A program made the translations under genes and the position numbers. The notes below the pieces were generated by a model, which was given only the letters and a program-made list of their open reading frames with translations, had not been told where the DNA came from and did no database searches. Below are positions 1-5,525 of a stretch of 5,525 nucleotides of DNA, in pieces (position 1 is the stretch's first letter; each line of letters opens with the position of its first letter). This DNA comes from an uncultured Desulfovibrionaceae bacterium (GTDB lineage Bacteria; Desulfobacterota; Desulfovibrionia; Desulfovibrionales; Desulfovibrionaceae). The DNA lies in contig CAMWXW010000045.1 in assembly GCA_947178315.1 (NCBI GenBank), positions 1 through 5,525 of the forward strand, given 5' to 3'.

Positions 1-67
1 ATATAAGAAGATATCTGAATACAGTACAAAATACATGCTTATAAGATATCTCTACTCTATCATTAGT
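1..67. other. AT-rich non-coding stretch with two copies of a palindromic 8-mer
   Basis: This stretch lies beyond the operon's 3' hairpin and has no supported gene. The sequence AAGATATCT occurs at 8-16 and 43-51; its core AGATATCT is its own reverse complement, so the copies are both direct and inverted repeats. Another 8-base palindrome, CTTATAAG, is at 38-45. No function is assigned. Confidence 0.4.
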
Positions 68-118
68 TATAGATATAAGGAGAAAAAAGCCTTACACTAC
101 TTTTCCCCTTATCCTATA
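68..118 (-). terminator. Long hairpin after the last gene, possible operon terminator
   Basis: Arms 75-86 and 101-112 pair over 12 positions around a 14-nt loop. On the plus strand one pair is an A/C mismatch, but in minus-strand RNA the same pair is G-U, so the stem is unbroken only in the direction of the operon. A further 5-bp stem (68-72 with 114-118) extends it across a small internal loop. It begins 16 nt after the last stop codon, the right place for a terminator or an RNA 3'-end stabiliser. No run of U follows the base of the stem; the only T run (minus strand CTTTTTT) lies inside the 3' arm. Rho-independent termination is therefore uncertain, and a role protecting the 3' end from nucleases is possible. 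Confidence 0.5.
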
Positions 119-134
119 AAAAGAATCTAAAACT

Positions 135-785
135 CTACTGTTCCTGCCATTGACATTGGAGAGTATTTACTATTTCTTCTATATGTGGAAGCATATCTTC
201 TTTACATACACCAATAAGAGGAGCATTAGCATCAACATTTTCATTAGGAGTAGTATACACACTATAAATAATCCCTTCTGGCCCTGTGTATGAAAGTGCA
301 ACTTCCCTCTTCATACGAGACATAATAAATAAAGGCATACCATCATATACATGAATACTACGAGAGCCGTTAGCAGTAATCTTCTTTTCTACATCAGGAA
401 TAAAATAGTATTTAGCTCGTTCCGGAGCGCAAAAGAGATGTAAAGAATGCTTAAGGACAATATCAAGCACTTCTTCCTTAGAGTAATAATGTCGTACACT
501 CATGATTTCAGTACCAGCTTGTACAAATGTTCCTTCAAGCTCTGGGAATATCTGTGTTACAACAGCTCTTTTTTCAGCTATAATAGCTTTATCTACCTTT
601 TCTCTTGTTATAGTTGCAAGGACAGTCGCTGGAATCTCTTTCCACCTCCCCATAGCAGGTAATACTGTCATGCCTTCTTCGATTCCATTATAATGCAATA
701 TACCAGAATACTTAGCATATATAGGGATTATTTGATACGGGTTACGTTCCAATTCTGCAACGATATCTGAAATACTTCGTGTCAT
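135..785 (-). CDS. Divergent biotin-carrier (BCCP-like) protein with two biotinyl-type domains
   Basis: The 216-residue product probably carries biotin for the carboxylase encoded just upstream; this is inferred from context and from a hand alignment. Residues 116-195 follow the BCCP fold pattern: CAP (119-121) matches the usual SP start, KYY (125-127) lies near TFY, and GMPLFIMSRMKRE (149-161) matches GDTLCIVEAMKMM, which puts Lys159 at the biotinylation site. GIIYSV (171-176) and NVDANAPLIGV (183-193) match the second half of the domain. Residues 20-98 look like a first, degenerate copy, with Lys63 (REKV) at the equivalent site and VVTQI...GTFVQAGTEIMSV as its second half. Each copy ends in a short helix (102-113 and 195-209). 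The canonical AMKM motif is absent from both, so biotinylation is unproven. No signal peptide or membrane segment is seen, so it should be cytoplasmic. The ATG start lies 8 nt after the carboxyltransferase stop. It could instead be a structural subunit that no longer carries biotin. Confidence 0.72.
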   Translation of the reverse strand: MTRSISDIVAELERNPYQIIPIYAKYSGILHYNGIEEGMTVLPAMGRWKEIPATVLATITREKVDKAIIAEKRAVVTQIFPELEGTFVQAGTEIMSVRHYYSKEEVLDIVLKHSLHLFCAPERAKYYFIPDVEKKITANGSRSIHVYDGMPLFIMSRMKREVALSYTGPEGIIYSVYTTPNENVDANAPLIGVCKEDMLPHIEEIVNTLQCQWQEQ

Positions 786-789
786 GCTA

Positions 790-795
790 TCCTCT
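790..795 (-). promoter_or_regulatory. Ribosome binding site for the carrier-like protein
   Basis: The minus strand reads AGAGGA, overlapping the TAG stop of the carboxyltransferase, with 4 nt before the ATG at 785. The close spacing suggests coupled translation. Confidence 0.6.
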
Positions 796-3034
796 ATCTA
801 TAATATAAATCTTGTCCACCAAATGTAGAAAGAGCTTGTTTGATATTATTTCTCAATTCCCTTCTATCCCATACTCCTTGTATATGTCCACGAAGGAGTG
901 CATTTGTCACACTATGGTAATCTGGAGGAATATCAAGTCCTGTTGTCTCCTTAATAACACCTCTTCCTGCAAAGCCTATCTTACTCGAATGTATACCAAA
1001 TTGATATGGAGAGCAACCTAAAAAGCTCGCAAGAGGACCTGCATATGAATTAGTATCATAAATAACAAGATACAGCCCTCCTGAATCAATATATCTACGA
1101 ACAGCCATAGTGCAACGTGGCATTTGAATAACTCCATTGACTCCTTCTTGTATACGAATTCCAGCTGTGCCATGAACGTAGGCTATAAAGGGTTGTCCTT
1201 TTTGTCCTGCAAGCTCTGCTGCACGGATAAACTTCTCTCCTTCTGCAGCTCCAACAGAGCCTCCTCGAAATGGTGCAACAAGCATAGCCACAACAACCTT
1301 AATACCATCAATACGTGCCTCAAATGTAATACAAGAACTATCTAGTCCTGTACTTTTTTTTGCCTTTTCAAGCCTTGTATCAAAGTTTGGAAAGTTAAGT
1401 GGATTACCTGCATGTATTTTCTGATTAAATTCTAATATCGAACCTTCATCAAAAAGATTATGGTAATACCACTGATATTCCATAGGAAAGTGGTGGCCAC
1501 AATACATACATACACCTGCAAATTCTCCAAATAAATCTGGAGCCCACATATCTAAACAGCCATGCGTTGCAGCATTAGGACACTCAACAGCGATATCTTC
1601 TTTTGCTTTATCACTGATATATCTCCACTCTTTCTTATTTGAAGAAGAATCCCATTGTGAAAGACTTACAAGATTGTGTTTAGATGTATCTTTTGCAGTA
1701 TTATACTCAAGAAGAAGCATCTTTTTTACAGGACTAACAATACCTTTTCCAATCACAGCAACTTCTGCATTGACATCTTGCAAGATATTTGCAATTTTTC
1801 TTTTCTGTGAGAGAAGAATACGATGTGTGATATATGAATAGAAATCCCACCATCTCTGCATAACAAATTGATGCATTCTTGTAAGAGGTGTCCTATTATC
1901 AACAAATGCAGAAGATGCCATAGCACGGAACTTCTTATATCGTAAACGAAGAAGCTTTCTACGCTCCCGAGAAGAGAGTTTCCATGCAGTGATAAATGTA
2001 TCACCCTCTTGCATAGCATCTACATTCTGTAAAGCCCGAGAACGGAACGAAGAGAAGAGTTTTACAGAGAGAACAACTTCATTTGTCGCTTTTATAACAG
2101 TCTTACGTAACGCCTTAAAAAAATCATAATGGAATGGACGTGCACCAAGAGGAGGCTCTTCAATAACCTCATCGATATACCCCATAGACTTATTATCATA
2201 TGCTGATATCTTAAGTGAGCTTGCACACTGTTCAATAACTTCTGGAGCAACACGTTCACCAGGAGCAACTCTTCCTTCAATAGCCGCAGCCCCCTCAGGA
2301 GAAATAACGGAATAATATCCATGAGATAACATACAGCGTTTATCAGCAAGAGAAATAGCTTCTGCTCCTCCAGAGCCACCTTCTGAAAAAATAGCAATGA
2401 TAGGCACAGTAAGTCCAGACATTTCATAGAGATTCTTTGCTATCTGCTGAGCAGCACCAGGAGTATCTTCAATAGGAAAAGCACCAGGAGTAAAGACATA
2501 GGTATGAATAGGAATCCCTTCTGTTTGTGCAACATACATATATTGTAAAGCTTTTGCATTCCCAAAAGGCTTTGCAGAACCACCATTCCGATATTCTTCT
2601 CCATGCCCTTTTTCATGCCCAATCACCATAACTTGCTGATTGATAACTTCATCACCTTTTTCTTGCTTAATATAAGCTCGAGCTATAATCATACTAGGAT
2701 CGATATTGCAATCATCTTTTCCACCAATCTCAGTATAGTTATCATAGACATTCTCCAAGATATCACGAAGACAGATGCGTTGAGAATGACGTACAATACG
2801 TACTTTATCCATAGCAGAGAGCTTAGTATCAAGCGTTGCTTCCATAGTAGTAAAGACTTGATCAGCATTATCAAGGAGTGCTGGAAGATGAGGAAGCTTA
2901 TTCTCGTATGCAAGAGTAACTTCTTGCAATGTTTCTTGCAATGCAGTTATTGATTCACTCCCTTTTCCATTAAAAATATCTTCTATATAACGTAACTTTG
3001 CTGTTAAAAAGGCTATTCGTTTCTCTATATCCAT
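794..3034 (-). CDS. Fused acetyl-CoA carboxylase carboxyltransferase, alpha half then beta half
   Basis: The 746-residue protein should transfer the carboxyl group from carboxybiotin to an acyl-CoA, most likely acetyl-CoA to malonyl-CoA, in the cytoplasm. Residues 1-300 are AccA-like: a helical N-terminus, RHSQR (82-86), IGHEKG (138-143), TPGAF (182-186), the oxyanion-hole loop GGSGGA (219-224) and SPEG (245-248). Residues 301-480 form a linker rich in Lys and Arg. Residues 481-735 are AccD-like: a zinc ribbon with Cys485, Cys493, Cys509 and Cys512, then FDEG (528-531), GGSVGA (591-596), TAGIRIQEG (623-631), YAGPLAS (664-670) and IGFAGRGVI (686-694). The total is close to AccA (about 320) plus AccD (about 300) plus the linker. 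E. coli makes the two halves as separate chains; PccB-type single chains have the beta-like half first, the reverse of this order. The start lies 8 nt after the biotin carboxylase stop. The residues around the beta-half glycine pairs are altered, so substrate choice is uncertain. Confidence 0.93.
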   Translation of the reverse strand: MDIEKRIAFLTAKLRYIEDIFNGKGSESITALQETLQEVTLAYENKLPHLPALLDNADQVFTTMEATLDTKLSAMDKVRIVRHSQRICLRDILENVYDNYTEIGGKDDCNIDPSMIIARAYIKQEKGDEVINQQVMVIGHEKGHGEEYRNGGSAKPFGNAKALQYMYVAQTEGIPIHTYVFTPGAFPIEDTPGAAQQIAKNLYEMSGLTVPIIAIFSEGGSGGAEAISLADKRCMLSHGYYSVISPEGAAAIEGRVAPGERVAPEVIEQCASSLKISAYDNKSMGYIDEVIEEPPLGARPFHYDFFKALRKTVIKATNEVVLSVKLFSSFRSRALQNVDAMQEGDTFITAWKLSSRERRKLLRLRYKKFRAMASSAFVDNRTPLTRMHQFVMQRWWDFYSYITHRILLSQKRKIANILQDVNAEVAVIGKGIVSPVKKMLLLEYNTAKDTSKHNLVSLSQWDSSSNKKEWRYISDKAKEDIAVECPNAATHGCLDMWAPDLFGEFAGVCMYCGHHFPMEYQWYYHNLFDEGSILEFNQKIHAGNPLNFPNFDTRLEKAKKSTGLDSSCITFEARIDGIKVVVAMLVAPFRGGSVGAAEGEKFIRAAELAGQKGQPFIAYVHGTAGIRIQEGVNGVIQMPRCTMAVRRYIDSGGLYLVIYDTNSYAGPLASFLGCSPYQFGIHSSKIGFAGRGVIKETTGLDIPPDYHSVTNALLRGHIQGVWDRRELRNNIKQALSTFGGQDLYYR

Positions 3035-3037
3035 AAT

Positions 3038-3044
3038 TCCGCCT
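3038..3044 (-). promoter_or_regulatory. Weak ribosome binding site for the fused carboxyltransferase
   Basis: The minus strand reads AGGCGGA, which overlaps the biotin carboxylase TAG stop and ends 3 nt before the ATG at 3034. It has an imperfect Shine-Dalgarno core and a short spacer. Translation may depend partly on ribosomes arriving from the upstream gene. Confidence 0.5.
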
Positions 3045-4464
3045 AATGTTCAAAAGTATATTGGAGTAATGTATTTGTCTTTTCTATAAGAAAAGGAATA
3101 TTAGCACACAAGGCTTCCTCTTTAGAGTTTGAGCCTTCTATAATAAGACGTTCCAAAAATGCTTTTCCTCTTTCTTTTGCTTCTGCAAGCGTACTTCCCC
3201 ATACAATACCAAGAGCAAGATTAGGATCGAATTCTGTAGGGATTTCATAGGCTTTATCTTGTGGAATATGTGTAAATACTTCTAACCAATCTGCTTTAGC
3301 CCACTCAAAGCGAGTGATAGTCCCAACCCATGGTGTAAAGCGTTTTGTTGTATCTTCAGCAATAATTCTATACTCTATACCAAAGCCTTCAAAAGAAATA
3401 TCTTCTTGTGTATATCCAATAGCTTCCCCAAGACCAAGACGAATTTGCTCTTCTAATAAATCAACCCCAGCTTGTCCTCGAATACGGGCAATACGGGCAG
3501 AGACTCCATTTTCAACTTGAATACGAGTATTTACCTCCATAAGATACGGCTCTCCTCTACTCGTTACAATCCACTCCCACGTTCCGACGTTATCATATTG
3601 GATTTCACGAGCCATAGCGAGAGAATATTGTGTAATCTCTTGCAATACTTTATTTGCATCAAATGTATAGGATATAGTTTCTGGATCGAATCCAGGAGCG
3701 ACTTCAATTCGTTTTTGTAGACCAGTACTCTGAACAGAGCAATTACGTGTACCAAAGTGGACAGGATTTTTCCCACTTCTATCTGCAACAATTTGGACTT
3801 CGAGATGATTAAATCCGTGAATACGTTGCTCTATCAAAACACCTTCATCTTTGAATTGTCGTAAGGCGTAGTTTCTAATACGTCGATAGACAGACTTAAA
3901 GACTTCGATATCAGAAATTTCTTCAATCCCCATACCTCCACCACCAGCAGAGGCTTTTATCAAAACAATAGGGCGCTGTATATGCTGTGCTTTCTGATAC
4001 TCAAATAAAGCACGTGCAACATGTTCAGCTTCGGCTTCATCATAAATTGGCCTATCAGAACCAGGTACAGTTGGGACACCAAGACTTCGAGCAATACGCT
4101 TTGTATTTATTTTATCTCCAAGTTCACGAATCACTTTCCATGAAGGACCAATAAAAATAAGTTTTCTATCTCGTTCAGTAATTCTCCGAGCAAAGCGATA
4201 ATCTTCTGCAAAAAAGCCATACCCCGGGTGAATAGCTGTCGCTCCAGACTCATCAGCAACAGCTAAAATTTCATTTGCATCATGATATGAGGAAATACGG
4301 TAGACGCTTTTTTCTGCTCCTAATTGCTTTGCAAGTGAGACATGAGAAGAATCTTTATCTTCTTTTGTATATACACAGACAAACTCTAGTTGTAATTTTT
4401 TACACGCAAGCATTATGCGAATAGCAATCTCTCCTCTATTCGCAATAAGAACTTTATGCTCCAT
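3043..4464 (-). CDS. accC: Biotin carboxylase subunit of acetyl/acyl-CoA carboxylase
   Basis: The 473-residue product is an ATP-grasp enzyme that carboxylates biotin on its carrier protein using ATP and bicarbonate. The N-terminal domain shows ANRGEIAIRI (8-17) and HPGYGFFAED (79-88). The ATP-grasp part has GDK (116-118, ATP lysine), the glycine-rich loop IKASAGGGGMGI (169-180, Lys170), His220 in HLEVQIV, RNCSVQ (240-245) and Lys251. The catalytic stretch MEVNTRIQVEN (309-319) keeps the Glu, Asn, Arg, Gln, Val and Glu seen in E. coli AccC, and Arg366 matches the active-site Arg338. Length is close to the E. coli enzyme (about 449), and the start at MEHKVLIANRGE is where the family normally begins. 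Several family signatures differ: the RRHQK loop reads STGLQK, EHPVTE reads ENGVSA, and YDSMIGKLI reads FDPNLALGIV. No biotinyl domain is attached, unlike PCC or pyruvate carboxylase alpha chains. Identity as a biotin carboxylase is firm; the partner acyl-CoA is inferred from the neighbouring genes. Confidence 0.95.
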   Translation of the reverse strand: MEHKVLIANRGEIAIRIMLACKKLQLEFVCVYTKEDKDSSHVSLAKQLGAEKSVYRISSYHDANEILAVADESGATAIHPGYGFFAEDYRFARRITERDRKLIFIGPSWKVIRELGDKINTKRIARSLGVPTVPGSDRPIYDEAEAEHVARALFEYQKAQHIQRPIVLIKASAGGGGMGIEEISDIEVFKSVYRRIRNYALRQFKDEGVLIEQRIHGFNHLEVQIVADRSGKNPVHFGTRNCSVQSTGLQKRIEVAPGFDPETISYTFDANKVLQEITQYSLAMAREIQYDNVGTWEWIVTSRGEPYLMEVNTRIQVENGVSARIARIRGQAGVDLLEEQIRLGLGEAIGYTQEDISFEGFGIEYRIIAEDTTKRFTPWVGTITRFEWAKADWLEVFTHIPQDKAYEIPTEFDPNLALGIVWGSTLAEAKERGKAFLERLIIEGSNSKEEALCANIPFLIEKTNTLLQYTFEH

Positions 4465-4470
4465 CCTAGT

Positions 4471-4478
4471 TCCTTTCT
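4471..4478 (-). promoter_or_regulatory. Ribosome binding site for biotin carboxylase
   Basis: The minus strand reads AGAAAGGA with 6 nt between it and the ATG at 4464. It lies in the 20-nt gap after the PilZ stop and supports the chosen start, which also matches the family N-terminus. Confidence 0.75.
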
Positions 4479-4484
4479 AATGCG

Positions 4485-4877
4485 CTATAGCACCTTTGTT
4501 GTTCTTCGTATATACTCCTTTTGTATTTCTAGCACGAGCTTTGTCAATCTCATCTCATCAGAGGCAGAGAGTTCTGGGAATGTACAAGCAACGCACTTTT
4601 CCTTCTCTATAACTCGCACGACTTCTGCTACAAGATCTTGAAGAAATATATACTCTCTTAATAGTACATTAATTTTAATCTTTTGTCCAATAGCAAAATC
4701 ACGATAGTTTTCATATATGAATGCGACTCCTAAAAAACTGATGTCTTTAATAGCATATCTCCCCACTCTATCAGAAATAGTAAGTGTAATGCTTCCCGGT
4801 GGTTCAACTCTAAATGCTCTTCTATGCTGTTTTTGATCTTCATCTTGCTCAAGTATAACATCTTCGCTATCTATCAT
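4485..4877 (-). CDS. PilZ-domain protein, probable cyclic-di-GMP receptor
   Basis: The small cytoplasmic protein (130 residues) has both parts of the PilZ c-di-GMP binding signature: RxxxR as R19-R20-A-F-R23, and DxSxxG as DISFLG (45-50). The segments around them alternate like PilZ beta strands (ITLTI 30-34, GVAFIY 50-55, KIKINVLL 66-73, LVAEVVRVI 82-90), and a C-terminal helix runs from about 106 to 124. The first 18 residues are acidic and probably disordered. There is no other domain, so it would act by binding a partner. Its start codon overlaps the motB stop as ATGA and has a strong ribosome site, so the two are likely made together. A role tuning stator function in response to c-di-GMP, as YcgR does in enteric bacteria, is a reasonable inference but not shown here. 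The gene ends 20 nt before the biotin carboxylase start. Confidence 0.9.
   Translation of the reverse strand: MIDSEDVILEQDEDQKQHRRAFRVEPPGSITLTISDRVGRYAIKDISFLGVAFIYENYRDFAIGQKIKINVLLREYIFLQDLVAEVVRVIEKEKCVACTFPELSASDEMRLTKLVLEIQKEYIRRTTKVL
4874..4877 (-). other. ATGA stop/start overlap between motB and the PilZ gene
   Basis: On the minus strand the motB TGA stop (4876-4874) and the PilZ ATG (4877-4875) share bases as ATGA. Together with the strong ribosome site inside the end of motB, this indicates translational coupling of the two products. Confidence 0.9.
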
Positions 4878-5525
4878 TTTGTCACCCTCCTTTCCAGAAT
4901 AAACTCTATTCTTCTATTTTTTGCCATATTCTCAGGCGTTGTATTGGGATATAGTGGATTTGTATCACCTAATCCAGTTGCAGTCATTCTATTTGCAGGT
5001 ATACCTTTAGAGAGAAAAAAACGCAATACATTAACAGCTCTCAATGAAGATATTTCCCAATTATCCCTACTTCCAGAGCGAGTTGGACTACTATCTGTAT
5101 ATCCCCGTATGTTGATCATCTGATTCTTACGCTTGATAAAGATTTCAAGCAATGAATCAAGTACATTCTTCGCTCCTGCAGAGAGTTCCGTACTTCCAGG
5201 CGTGAATAATACCTCAGAAGGAACAGTAAGTGTAATTATACCTTCATCAAAGACAGCACCAACGACACCTTCAACACCATTCTGAGTGAGATAGGTTGTG
5301 ATTTCAGAATATACTTTTTCTTGACTCTGTATGATTTGTTTCTGCAACTTTATTGTTTCAAGTACAGTGCTCTCTTGTGCTCGTATCTGACTTGTAATCG
5401 GATCCGTATTTGCCTTTCCACCAAATGCAGTTCTTACAGAAGCAAACGTTTCAGAAAAACGCTTCACCTCTAACGATGAAAGAGAGAAAAGCAAAATAAA
5501 GAAGACAAGCAAAAGCAATGATAAG
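4874..5525 (-). CDS. motB: MotB-type flagellar stator protein (5' end beyond window)
   Basis: This is the C-terminal part of an inner-membrane protein with an OmpA/MotB peptidoglycan-binding domain. Reading from the TTG at 5518, residues 1-15 are a very hydrophobic segment followed by SSLEVKRF, the usual end of the MotB transmembrane helix. Residues 45-78 look like a periplasmic helical linker. Residues 104-210 are the OmpA_C fold: LFTPGSTELS (104-113), RGYTD (138-142), NWEISSLRA (153-161), GLGDTNP (182-188) and NRRIEF (201-206). The frame stays open to the right edge (codons for Leu and Ser precede the TTG), so TTG is almost certainly not the start, and the true ATG lies outside the window. 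The proton-channel aspartate of MotB normally sits a few residues before this point and cannot be seen. MotA is expected upstream. Other OmpA-like envelope proteins are an alternative, but a single N-terminal helix directly before this layout favours MotB. Confidence 0.86.
   Translation of the reverse strand, partial: LSLLLLVFFILLFSLSSLEVKRFSETFASVRTAFGGKANTDPITSQIRAQESTVLETIKLQKQIIQSQEKVYSEITTYLTQNGVEGVVGAVFDEGIITLTVPSEVLFTPGSTELSAGAKNVLDSLLEIFIKRKNQMINIRGYTDSSPTRSGSRDNWEISSLRAVNVLRFFLSKGIPANRMTATGLGDTNPLYPNTTPENMAKNRRIEFILERRVTK
4885..4893 (-). promoter_or_regulatory. Strong ribosome binding site for the PilZ gene, inside motB
   Basis: The minus strand reads AAAGGAGGG, a near-complete match to the 16S anti-Shine-Dalgarno, ending 7 nt before the ATG at 4877. 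It falls on codons for Arg-Arg-Val near the end of motB. It fixes the PilZ start and is the strongest ribosome site in the window. Confidence 0.88.

Noticed and set aside
1..30. Promoter-like pair on the minus strand (TTGTAC at 24-29, TATAT at 1-5, 18-nt gap)
   Set aside because: The -35 match is poor, the -10 is cut by the window edge, and such pairs are common by chance in AT-rich DNA.
1..36. Short minus-strand frame starting with ATG at 36 and open to the left edge
   Set aside because: It has only 12 codons in view, no ribosome site before the ATG, and no recognisable sequence. A gene cannot be supported.
1753..2427. Leu-rich minus-strand open frames overlapping the carboxyltransferase
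   Set aside because: They are alternative frames of the fused carboxyltransferase, whose own frame has continuous AccA and AccD motifs with no frameshift.
2603..2953. 116-codon plus-strand open frame
   Set aside because: It lies wholly inside the AccA-like coding region on the other strand, resembles no known protein, and has no ribosome site that I can see. It is a shadow frame.
794..4464. Propionyl-CoA or pyruvate carboxylase instead of acetyl-CoA carboxylase
   Set aside because: There is no biotinyl domain on the biotin carboxylase, and the carboxyltransferase halves match AccA and AccD motifs better than PccB or the pyruvate carboxyltransferase barrel. A non-acetyl substrate is still possible.
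4824..5123. 99-codon plus-strand open frame with hydrophobic N-terminus
   Set aside because: It is antisense to the conserved OmpA_C domain of motB and the start of the PilZ gene. Its hydrophobic look comes from the complement of Lys- and Glu-rich codons.
5516..5518. TTG as the start codon of the MotB gene
   Set aside because: The frame is open upstream to the window edge with hydrophobic codons continuing the membrane helix, and MotB normally has residues and a catalytic Asp before this point. The gene is partial, not TTG-initiated.
1..5525. CRISPR array, tRNA or rRNA gene, insertion sequence
   Set aside because: No regularly spaced repeats, cloverleaf-like stretch, transposase motif or terminal inverted repeats were seen; nearly the whole window is accounted for by the five genes.

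Overview
The window is AT-rich and fully bacterial in layout. Five genes lie on the minus strand, packed head to tail with gaps of 20 nt or less, or with an overlap. In transcription order (right to left) they are: the 3' part of a MotB-type flagellar stator gene, a small PilZ-domain gene, a biotin carboxylase (accC-like), a fused carboxyltransferase (AccA-like half followed by AccD-like half), and a 216-residue protein that I read as a divergent biotin-carrier protein. About 134 non-coding bases follow the last stop; they hold a long hairpin that probably marks the end of the operon.

An acetyl-CoA carboxylase with a fused alpha-beta carboxyltransferase beside a MotB/PilZ pair fits what I remember of Desulfovibrionaceae (Desulfobacterota). 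The strong AT bias would then point to an AT-rich member such as the obligate intracellular Lawsonia intracellularis. This assignment rests on memory of the family and on base composition, not on a search, so it is a moderate-confidence guess.

Region by region: 1-134 is the 3' intergenic region with short palindromic repeats and a 12-bp (up to 17-bp) hairpin. 135-785 encodes the carrier-like protein. 794-3034 encodes the fused carboxyltransferase. 3043-4464 encodes biotin carboxylase. 4485-4877 encodes the PilZ protein. 4874-5525 encodes MotB and runs off the right edge.

The three left-hand genes would together provide every part of an acyl-CoA carboxylase. Biotin carboxylase charges biotin with bicarbonate at the cost of ATP, the carrier protein holds the biotin, and the carboxyltransferase passes CO2 to acetyl-CoA to give malonyl-CoA for fatty acid synthesis. 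The carrier lacks the standard AMKM biotinylation motif, the carboxylase has several altered signature loops, and the zinc ribbon of the carboxyltransferase has unusual spacing. This is therefore a divergent enzyme whose substrate should not be assumed. Its co-transcription with a flagellar stator protein and a c-di-GMP receptor-type protein is the main contextual oddity.
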